Shown: piece after piece, positions 38,120 to 50,100 of the stretch
Layout: each line of letters starts with the position of its first letter
How positions within the stretch are numbered: the first letter of the stretch is position 1
From: Vanilla planifolia
Lineage: Eukaryota > Streptophyta > Magnoliopsida > Asparagales > Orchidaceae
Reading direction: 5' to 3'
NCBI GenBank assembly: GCA_023846275.1
Contig: CM043868.1
Location: 4,607,153 to 4,671,152, forward strand
Length of the DNA: 64,000 nucleotides
Made by a program: the position numbers and the translations under genes
The notes under the pieces: generated by a model
Database searches by the model: none
What the model saw: only the letters and a program-made list of their open reading frames with translations
What the model was told of the DNA's origin: nothing

Positions 38120-41100
38120 CTGCGAAAGAAAGGATCACATATACAGTTTGAAAGATGATCTATTGAAGTGAATGGAATAAGAGCAATTTATGCAAATTTC
38201 AGACTCAACCATGGAAAGATCCTTCCTTTTAAGCCTTTCGGGAGCCCCTTCGATAAAACGTTCCATGAAGTAAAGCACAAATATTCCGCAATCGTACTCA
38301 TTTTTTTGTTGAGGCACCTGGTTGATGTGAAACCAAAGAATACATTAGTTCAGGTGGAAATATTTAGGAAGCACCTGCAATTAGGAAGGTACAAACAGCT
38401 TATTAAGCAGCAGGAAAAATGGCATGTACTTAAAATAGAATCATACTTGCTTTGGAGAATCAAAATAAGAGTTGGCCCTGGAAAGGGTTTAAGGTGTGTG
38501 TGAAACCAAAGCCACCATCTTGTCTATTGTAGCTTCTTTTTTGTCAACTGGTAATGACTGTCAGGACTAAATAAACTATCAAGTGTAAGACTTTCTCATG
38601 CCTTACAATTTTCTCACCCATCGACCATCCTCTACAAACCACGGAATTGGCAAGATTCAGGTTATAACGTCATGGCATGGGTATACAGAATGCATAAGAA
38701 ATCAACAATTAGTGTTGTGATCCCAGGATGTTATTCGAGTTAAGAAAAAGCGGTAATGTATTTTAGTCCAGGTTACTGGTATGAAAAGTAAGCTATCCAT
38801 CCTAAACCAATTGCATTATCCCACACTCAACCATTACTCAAATTAACACAGCAATTTCTTTCCCCTATCCGTCGCCCAAGCTATGTCTGAACAGTAAGCT
38901 TGCTTTCCCCCTTATCGCCATAGCTTTTCCTCCCTCTTCTATTCATTTGTGAGATCTCTTTTGGGTTGCTGAATTAAAAATGGGTTCACTTTCCCACAGA
39001 TTGGCAGGCCCAGAGAGATAGTGTTTGTTAAAACTCAAAACAGATGGCTTTATTGTTATATTATTACCTTGGGTTTACTAAATAGTCAAAAACAATTCTG
39101 GTGTATCTCCATCCCAAATGTGATAATTTATTAATGGGGTTCGTGTATCTCAGGTTAAATTATCCCAGCCCCATCTCAAAGGAAGCTGATCTGAACCTCA
39201 ACAAATCACCGCCATCCCTGTTGAGATGGAGATCATTTGAGCCCTTGCAAAAGAAGTCCTCAATCAAGAAAGTTTTAGATATGGGAAATAAAAATAGATG
39301 AAAGAAAAACGAATATGACAGTTAGAGAATGAAATCACAGTATGCAACATCAAGATGGTATAAACAGGTGTGGTTCAACATGAACTAGCACGGAATGATC
39401 AGACTATCTCCCACACATTCAGAATCTAGCAGACATGACAAGCTGCTAACAAGGCACAAAAACAAATGTCTCGATATCCTTTTGAGAGAGGAGTACAACG
39501 TTCAATTAAAAACCCCTTATAGAAGGATAATTTTATTTGTATCTCAAAATGAGCCCTTGAAGGAGAATCAACCCAACATTAACGATGGTCAACGTGGATT
39601 GGACCAACAAAATAATGCAACAAAAAACTAGTGGAAAGCAAGAACCCTACCACCACCGAACATTGCAAATTTTCAAAATTTGTGCTAAATGTCCTATGCA
39701 TCTCAACCATCCAAAGTTTCTTACCAATAAATCCCACCAAATGATGGTTTTGCCAACTGCCTACCAAATAGCTGTATGGTCTGTATGAACACGCTTGGGT
39801 TTGTTGAATTCAGTGATGTCCACGTCTACTCTAGATAAGCTCCTATCAAAATCTTTATTGATGAATGTTTTTGTGTAAAAAAAAAATTCATTAATTTAGC
39901 TTAAATTCAATTTCAAAATTTGCCATGTTCTGTATTGGACGCACTATAAAAAAATGACTCTATAGAAGCTCCAAATGTGAGAGACCATCAGTTGTCTTCT
40001 ACCTTATATATCATTGCTCTTCCTTCCATCTTCTCTATGAGTTCATCTTGTTTAACTTGGGCCTTTCTTTAGCAAATCTCGAGACTTGTGTCACTGCTCT
40101 CGAGATGAGTCAACTGAAGTTCTTCATTTGGGTAGTTTCATGATCAAGAAATCAATCATACAAGCATGAAACAATGATCCTAAAAAACAGTTCTCAAATT
40201 CACAAAAGAAAATCAAAAACTTGAAATAGCTTAATGGGAGTTTTTATGCACATTATTTGAATTATTCAAAAACAAATGAATTAGGTTAGTCATGCAAATA
40301 AGTATGGCCAAAATAATGGGGGGTAAAAAGGAGTTGTGCAGGTACAGGCAACAGCATATAGTCAAAGGAAAAGACTATAGTGCATAGAGGTGGAGTGCAC
40401 AATACAAATGTACAATCACTATTATGCAAGCAAAAAGCTTAGTATGAGGAATTTTTTATGCGTGTAGATGGGCATTACGCATATGCAGGCAAAATAGTAG
40501 GCAAAGTCTTACACTCGTTTAAGGGCAAAAGGGCATATATAGTTGTATGCATATACTTATGTTTATATGCACGTAAACAACAAACAAAGAACAAAATGGC
40601 TAAGAATAACTACATTTGATAAGATAACCACAATGTTTTCTTGTGTCTATTCATTATTTAATGAAATACATTCACAAAAATGTATCAAATGTCGTCTAAT
40701 CCCAAAGCAAAATCTTATGCACAAATATTGTCAAGAATATTTCACAAATGATTTCTCATAATATTTTATTCATCAAAGCATATTTTATTATAAAATAGAG
40801 TTTAGCGAAAAACTACATTTTTTTGTGGCCATGGCCTTTTTGTTCTCTAGCAATGTTATTAATTCTTTTACAGGTGAGGCAATTTTGATAGTAACCTATA
40901 TCACAAAGCAACTTAAATCGAAAACATTATAATGCAAAACTCCATTATATCCATCATTCAAGTCATTCCCAACAATTTAAGTCTTTAACTTTCTTCAATT
41001 TAAAGTGTTTGGGTGTTCAGCCTTCACTCATGACATTATGATGAAGTCTTTTGGATACCAAGGCTCAAAAATATATATTTATAGAAAATTCTCCAACTAA

Positions 41101-44100
41101 AAATAGTTACGAGTGCTATTCATCAATCCTACTACAAGTCCTTTGAATGAAAGAGAGTAGGAAAATAATTGTTAAGATTCATTAATTCCCCTTCAAATAA
41201 TTCTATGCATCACCAACCTTCTAACCAACTCATTCAATATGAAACTATCAAATTTAAACCTTGCCAAGTTGTCAACTTCAAAGAGAGATTCCATAGCTTA
41301 TTTTTAACCTATTAAGGTGTAGGGTACACGAATACAATCTCCTTTGCATAACTAGTTGCTTAGGCCAAGGCCAAAATTGGACAATAATGCAAACCGATTA
41401 CAAATTATGGAAATGATCTTGATGTCCCTATTGCCATCAGAAAAGGTGTGAGACCTTTATCAAGTCATCTTCCTTGGGATGGAAAATTCAAGAAGCAAAC
41501 ATGGTTTTCATGTCTCAAAGGAAGTACACTACTAGCTGAAACTTGATTGTTGATTGAAGCATAGTATCATACAACTCCAAAAAACAAAAGGCATTAAAGG
41601 TTGGTTGGGAGACTGTTCCATTTGTCAATCACTTGACAAAACAAAACTTTTAGTGTGAGCATATTTAACTAACTTTTGCATGCTCCAACAAGAAAGCATG
41701 TTGAATTCATAAATCACAAATTCAAATACTTGAAAGAAAATCCACAAAAAGGTTCATTTTTCAAAAAAAACTCAAAAACAACAATTGAATGCTTTGTTGA
41801 TGTTGTTGGGTAGTAAAAGAAAAGAAGTACACAACTAGTTATTATACCAAAGTTGAGGAAACTTTTGGAAACTTGGAGATGTAAGAAACAGGATGTGAAA
41901 ACCCAAAGCAATGTTACGCCACAACATAGAGCAATTGCACAAGAAATGTATGAAATTATAAGGCTCAAAAGGCCACTCAAGGATCTTGGTATTACATAGG
42001 TAAGCCTTATGAAACTTTATAAGAGTAGTACATCTGTAATAAATATAGCTCATAATGCCATGCAATATGTTTAGATGCAACACTTAAGGATTGCTTTTAG
42101 TTATGAAACATAATAGATGAATAAGCAATAATATTTATCAATGTCCCAATGAAGAGTTGGGAAGTAAATATTTTCACAAATGTCTCTCCAAGACTTGCAT
42201 CACTTGTTAACAAGCTAAGAATCATTTATATTTCTTAGCTTGGGAGAGTGTTAGAATCTGGAGCAAATTCCTAAAATTAGATACCAAAGATTGTCATTTT
42301 ATCATTGCACCTATTTTGTTTTTGTAGTATTAGATATTTCTTTTATTTTGTTTTTCTATTATATAATACTCTATTTCATACAATTAGCATGCACGAGTTA
42401 AGTACTATGAACATATTTAAAAGTTAAAATTCATAATAACTCTTGTTTAAAAATACACCATCACCATGTATTCTTCCAAATAGTAATTGAAAACATACAA
42501 TATTTTTTCCTTATAACCTCAATGAGATTTAATTAAAAGATACATAAAATTAATGAAATGAGGTATGCTTGAATCATGTGATATACAATAAGTGTATTTT
42601 TGCTATGCTCTTGCAAGTAATTTTGACAACATTATAGACCTATCATTTTCTTAGGAGTTTCTTAATCAAAATCAATTATTGTTAAGGAATTTATCTGCTT
42701 AAAACCAATTGCATGTATATGAAAGATATATTTTTAAACATACTTCATTTCTTGCCACCAGATCCACACAAAAACTATCTCCAATCAAAACCAGTTACAT
42801 CCATATGAAAGAGATATTGTTAAACATATTTCTTAGCAGCAAACTATCACCAAATCACAAAATTGACTAATATCTAGAATAGAGTACAAGGCTAATTTGA
42901 GTTGGCACGTAAGCCTGCCATATTCACAATAATTCTTCTCTCATTGGTATTATTATCAATTTTTATATACTTGATTTTGATAAAATGAGACAATAACATT
43001 ATGATATCCTATATGTATCATTAATAATAACATGATATTTAGAAAAGAGTTAATAAAGTTATGTCTACCTTTGGCTTACAAGACAATGCTTATCATGCAA
43101 GACAAGCTCTATCTAAATGATAATTAAGTTGTAGTCGATCCTATATATCTTTTATTTAGTTTACTACAATTTTATTTAATTATGGGCTATAATAAATTAC
43201 ATATATAATACTTTCATAATATTTTCATCATTTTATGCAAATTTTATTATTTTTACATATTTTTATTAGAAATAATATTTTTATCATTGTCTTTAAGTCT
43301 AAATTTAGCATTATAATATATTCATAACCTTATTATGAAATGAGAGTGGAGATTTTTTTGACCTAGCATTTAGTTTCCAAAAACTACTACTTTATCATGC
43401 ATATGTGCCTAAGCATACATTGCAATCTATGTTTTTTTGGGTTGAAATCCAATATCCTAATTGTGATTCGCATTTATCTCCATCGTCTTCATCATATTTA
43501 ATATTATTGTCTTCCATTTCAAATCTCATTATAGGAGTTCCTCTTGCCCCTCATCAATCATCATCTTAATGACAGATTGGTATTATATATTCATTTTCGA
43601 GTGTAGTTCATTTAGCAATTTGTACCATGCTTGAATACCACCAATTATATTGCTAATTTACATTATTTTCTAATTAATACTAATTTTCATTTTTTTTTTG
43701 TATTGAAAATGCTAAATGATATTTGTTTATGGATATATTGTTTCAATTTATAATTTAATCTTTTTGTAATTAGGTTAACAACTTTTAGACTTTTTATCCT
43801 TTACTATCATATTGGTTTTTGGGTATTCAAAATATTTGAATTATAAAACATATTTTGGAAAGTTAGATGCAAAGATTCTTTTAGTCTTGATTGAACTTTC
43901 ATGCTTAAAACCTAAAATCAACATAATATATCATATTTGAAAAAATTATAATTCAACACTTGCTTATTATTACATCAATAAAACATTCATAATTTAATGT
44001 GTTAACAATCAAGTAGAATCCTTGTCGATCTCAATCTAAAAAAAAGATATTTTCTATTTTTTAAGTGAAATTTTTGGATGGCTACAATAATTATAATTAT

Positions 44101-47100
44101 CTATCATTAATTAAGATAGATTCTTTTATTGCATAGCTAGAATGATATGAAATGATCTCTTAGATATATAGGCTTTATGAATCATAAGAAGATATTAAAT
44201 TGAAGCGATAAATTCAACTTAAATCCTCGTTTCATGTTATTAGAGCCACAACACTAGTGACGAAACACCCACTTTTTTTGTTGTTTAAGTTCAACTAGTT
44301 TATCACCTTCTTACTATAACAACAAAAATTGGATGTCTTGCTTGTCCTTTATACTACAACTAACTTTCTTTCAAGCATTTTTCTTATTATTATAACAGAA
44401 CTAAAGTGTCTTATCATCCTATCAACTTTCCTAAAGTCTATGCTTTGAAAAATTTTGCTCAAATCATTCTTTTCTTTTTTGCCTTTCTTTTCTCTTTATA
44501 GTATTATAACTTATAGTATAATATAGCTTTATAATATAAGAGTATAAGATCCATTTATTCTTTTATTTATATTTTTTTTATTTTTTGATTGATTGATGAT
44601 TTCCTCTTTAGCTTATAGATTTGAGGCTAAAAGTACAGATTTCCACTCTTAAGAGGTAGAAAAATTGATGATTTATTGGCTATGAGTTTAACTACATTAA
44701 AATGCTCAATTACTTCATACCTTCTTTCTCATCTTGTACAACAAATCATACCTTTCAAATAACTCAACATCAATTAAATGGAACCAATTTTTATAAATAA
44801 CTTGTATCTTAATTCTAGTTATGCATGAAAAACAAAACAATAGACATTTGCAAAGATTAGAAGGCCTTTATCCAATAACGTTAAGCACTAAGCCTACGAA
44901 GTAAGTAATGACTTGACTCATAAATTCCATGTAAGCCAAACATTAGGAGGACCTATCTATTCTATAAGACCACAAAGAGATATAAAAGGTAGCCTAACAA
45001 ATTTACTCGCATATGGAGAAACACGTCACAATATTTAAAGATAAGATAAAGCTTTACATGATAATACAAGAAGATATGAGTACTCCATATTACTTCGTTG
45101 TCTTACTTGTGTTATGGAAAAAAATCAATCTCTTCAATGAAACCTATAAGAAACTCCATGTGATAGCATAAGATACATGCAATGCTTGAAAAAGAAAGGA
45201 TAGTTGATTTCCTACAAGGACTTAAATCCCAATTTCAATGAAGTTAGAGGCCACTTCTTTGGAACCAAGTCTCTTCCAACTCTTTCGGGATGTCTTCATT
45301 GAGATAAGAGAGAAGAAAGTAACAGACAAATAATACCTTTCAAAATTCTGCTCTTTTGGTCCATAAGAGAGATGGCAATTCTAGACATGAAATGACCCAA
45401 AGAGAGACCTTGGTATAATGCTACAGTAAATCTTATCATATTCTAGATACTTGCTAGAAACATGCAACATTGACTAATTTAAAGTCAAGCAGAAAAGGAG
45501 CACATAAAGACCACATAAGTGGTTGAAGATAAATATCCAAAGGGTAACAACTTGAATTTGTCCAACAAGTAGGTCAATCGACTTCACTAAACCTCCTAAT
45601 AAACAAAGATTAATCATGACTAAGAAGAATATAAGGTGGAACTTGAAAAGCCTATTATTATCTACTCAAAAAAACTAACATAAGCCCTCCAAATTTATCA
45701 ATCTTCCATACGTGAACTAGGTTCTGAATGCATTCAATAACCACGAATGATTTAAAAATTCCTAATGCTCTTCAAAAGGGCATGGAATCTTGCTCCAAAT
45801 ATGCAATCCTTAACTTCCCAATATAAAAAAAATAGTTCCCCTAGCTTCAAAGCATACTCACAAAAATAAACATATCAAGAAATGTTCAAGGACCTTGTTG
45901 AACCAAAAATGGCGTGGTACAATTTGTGAAAAGGCGAAAAGTATGATAAATAATGAAACATGAGATTTGGTTGATTTACTTAGAAATAAGAAGCCAGTTG
46001 ATCTAAAGTCTTCCTCCAGTTGAAAGCTGATGTCAGGCTCTGCTAGGGTTTCCTAGTCAAGCGTTGCTCATCTTCCTCTCGTTCATCATTGAACATCTCT
46101 CTCGCCCTCTCTCGTGCTCTCTCATTCTCTCTCGTTGGATTGTCATCAACACCAAGGCATAGATCATTCAATTTCATCGTGGTTTTAGCAAAGCTCTTGG
46201 GCACGAGAATTAGTCCTCGGCTCCCACAACTTGCTGCCAATAGAAGTTGGCCTAGCTTGCCTTGTTTTCACTGGTCTAGGCAACGGTCGCAATGGTTGGT
46301 CCTCTTCCTACGACCACTATCCCGATTCCTTTGGAACCGGTTCTAACCCTTACAGCTCCTGCTCCCCCCTAGCCTCTGTACCTCCTTCTCTAGTCTCTAT
46401 TCCTCTTGCTACAACTACAACAACCTAATTCTCCCAAGTGATTAAGAGGATTTTAGCCCTCAATGTTTTTCCAATGACAGCCCTTTGCAATCTTGCTGGG
46501 GGTTCACGAAGCACTCAATATAATCATTTGCAGACACCACTCAAATGCATCCCAAGTCCTAGACTAATATGGAGCCAACTGATAATAAATGTACCATAAT
46601 GGATAAGTCAGTTATTACAAAGGATGCCACCATTTACAAAAGAAAACCAACAATTTTTTACAATGACAAGGGTGTGCAATCCCTCACACCTTGACTGTAC
46701 TTGCATGCAAACCCATGTTAACCTTTCCCTTATGTCGTGGCCACCCACTTTGCCATGGTTATATTTGACCCTTATTCCTATGTGCCATTGCTACTGTTGA
46801 TTCCCTCCTTGAGTTAGCACTACTCAACTCTCTAAGGGAATATCTACACCATTATATTGTGATATTAGAACTTCTTCACACCATCACTTTGTTGTACTCT
46901 TAAGAATGATAAAGACAAAACCAAGATATTGATTACTAATAAATATTTGAAATGCTTGCATAAAAATTTAGCCATTAAATGCAATAAATGCTAAAAAGAT
47001 ACAAGGTTCATGCACTTAGAATAAGAAAAAGTTTGAAGATCAATACTCAAGTGTGGTTCAACTTGCATATCATGAAACCAACTTGGTTCAACTTGCATAT

Positions 47101-50100
47101 CATGAAACCACTTTCTCAACTCTTGAAGTAACTAGCTATCAAAAATTCATCAACAACTCATTTGGTTTAATTTATTAACCCATCACTGGATTTATATGAC
47201 ACTTACGAATCATTTTAATTCATGCATGCATCACTTTTCCAAATTATGTTTTCTAGTTTCTAAAACTTTCCAAAATTGCATTAATTTATTAATATTATTA
47301 TAAGTTCTAGATTCAATTCAAATAATGAAATCATATTTAAAATAAACCATATTCATCACTATCTAACGATCATACAATATGATGCTTAATATCATACTTG
47401 CATGGTGTGCATTCAAACTTATAGTTATAACTGAAGTTCACTTGTGTCATGACATTGTATAGGTACGATAGGTTCATCATATAGATATGACTAATATTTA
47501 GACTTAGAATTAGAATAGAAACATGATTGTACAAGCTATCAACCATATACATATATTGTCTATTTTTTGAGAATTGAGTTTACACTAGCATTGTAAAAGC
47601 ACGAAAATTCCTTCATATAAGTATGCAACCTATTTCCTTTCAAACCTAGTAATATATAAGCTTAGTTGTGGTCGAGTATATACTATTAATACATCATATC
47701 AGAACGACATTATCATGATACTATAGCTTAGTCATACGCTCAACCCATATAATCATCAAGTTTTGTTTTGTGTACTTCCAATAGCTACACCGTATAATAC
47801 AAAGTAAAGTATTGTATTACAATCCATTCCTTAACACAAACAACTTAAATTACTTAAGAAAGAAATACACTTAGTGCATCATACGTATTCAATATTTTAT
47901 CGTATAAGTGCGATCATAATCTAATAAGACTAATTTTTGTTTTGTCTATATTATCGTACAATGGAGTCTATGTATCACACTTGTATAATTCTTTCCTACA
48001 TCACATATAAAACAAAGTCTAATGTAAAATTGTTGTACTACTACGATAAATTTATCGTACGTCTACGACTATCCTTTTAAATCTATTTCAAATAATTATT
48101 ATAAAATCGTATAACGATTTTTTGTCATATGATCTCATCAAACAACATTTTCTTAAGAGCTCAACTCTTTGTAAAAATAAATATCATACAGTAATCCATT
48201 ACATCATTTGCATATATATGATTTATTTGAACTTTAAAATTAAACTGTGTTTTACTTGTACAATCATTGCAATTATTTGATATAATATACATAAAACTTA
48301 AGCACTACATTAAAAATCAGAGTCGTACAGTATGAAGACATTTCTCATACTTGTACAACAAGTCATTTAGAGATTTTGCACTTATCATATTGGTACATTG
48401 TATAGAGCAATCTAAGCATTGCATTCATTGTCCGAATACGATGGTTTCAACGTATTAATAAAATATGTTGTCAAAACCTATAACGACCAATTGATTTATC
48501 TTAGAAATGTCATTGCAGGTGTTAAAGCTTTTGTATTTGTATTTAACTCATTCATATAAATAGAGATAGAATACAAGATTTGATTAACAGGCAAATCACT
48601 TTAATATGGATTTTACTAAATCTAAGAAGTGAGCATTCTATTGCTACATCCATTTCACTTTAAGTTTGTTCTTTCTTCTTCATTGCATCAAACTACATCT
48701 TGTTTAGTAATATCCTTTACATCATTTAATTTTTGTACCATAAAGATTCTACAAGTGAATGGTATAATCTTTGTAAACTCTATTATATTAAATGTGTTGT
48801 AACAATTGTGAAGTTATTGAACTTGTTGCTTTGTAAGGTGTATATCTATCAGTTTTGTCAAAAGGGTTGGCACTATAAGACACCAAAAGAGAGTAGATTG
48901 TTTGTAGAAGCCTGATCAATTTGATTTAGGATAGATGTAAACACTAGTTTGGCCAAACCACTTAAAACTCTTGTACCACTTTTGTTCAATTTGTTTTATG
49001 CTTTAATTTTTCACTATTACACCATAAATTTGAAAACTAATACATGTTTTTTAAATAAGAATTGAGATTAATTAAGAGTAATAATTGATTTATTTTGCAA
49101 AACTATTTGAGTTAATCAAACTTGTTTGATAAAAAAAAAAGTTTTGATTACATCAGTACTTATATTTGAAATCAAGAAGTTCTAAAAAAGTACAATTCAC
49201 CCCCCTCTTGTACTTATTGTTTGCTTTCAATTAGAACAACTTTGTGATATTATAACTTCTCTAGCAATAAGGCAACTATACAAGAAATTTGTTAGTTAAT
49301 ATGCTCAAAAATATTTTTTGAAGATTTAAAACTTTTAATTTCTAATAAACTTACTATCCTCTATAATGATAGTAATTTTGTAATTAGCATTGTCAAAAAT
49401 CTATTTTAGTGTCATCAGATGAAACATAAAAATTGATAGTAACATCATAAAGAATGAGATAAAAAAAGGAATAAATTCATCAATATTTCATGTACAAGGA
49501 AAAAATTAGATATTCTAACTAAGGCTATGAAAAAAAAATTTTGAATCTATCATAAGTTAAAAATAATTGACATTTATTTACTAGCCTAAGACAGAGTACT
49601 AAAGATTTGGTAAGAACCTTAAGGATCTCGATCTAAAGGAAGGTATAAAGAAGATAATGACTTTTCATTTTTAGAGACAAAAACTTTTGGATGACTATAA
49701 TAATTGTAATTATGCATCATTGACTAGAATGGATTCATTTCTTGCATAGTTATGACAATATGGTAACAATCTCCAAATATATTTTGTATGTGTTCTAACA
49801 AAATATTAAACTAAAATGATCAATTACACTTTTTTGAACTCTTGTTCCATGATGAAATAGGTAATTTATCAAGTACCAAGAAAAAAATTGAAATTCTGAA
49901 GAATAAACTATCAAAATGTTATTTACAAATAATATGTTATCAATATGTATAATTAAATTACATTTCAATTATAAATTCCATTGTTATGCAATGATGTAGT
50001 TAACGGAGCTTTTTGAAGTTATTATCAAATTGTATCAAATATAACATTATTAGATGTTAATTCATCTAACTTCAAGATGATTGTTCAGATGATTAAAATT

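Larger units (their letters stand above)
44010..49870 (+). mobile_element. Second Ty1/copia fossil, interrupted by other elements
   Basis: Plus strand. A primer-like TTATTAGAGCC lies at about 44.24 kb. Gag sequence is at about 45.0-45.36 kb (an LF-ET block, then EVRG and TKSLPTL). The start of reverse transcriptase is at about 45.88-46.02 kb (DLVDLLRNKKPVD). The RNase H end is at about 49.34-49.54 kb (ILYNDSN, then a DILTKAM block). An L1-like segment and a 2.3 kb LTR lie between RT and RNase H. It is broken in many places. Confidence 0.72.

Noticed and set aside
38168-39788. Several plus-strand frames of 60-110 codons next to the last exons
   Set aside because: They overlap the antisense of real exons or unique intron DNA and show no domain; chance frames.
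41714-42083. Minus-strand frames of 82-88 codons
   Set aside because: Antisense shadows of the plus-strand copia RNase H fossil.
46043-46428. Overlapping open frames on both strands as host genes
   Set aside because: They sit in a CT-repeat-rich segment best explained as a LINE-like 5' region; none continues as a recognisable protein.
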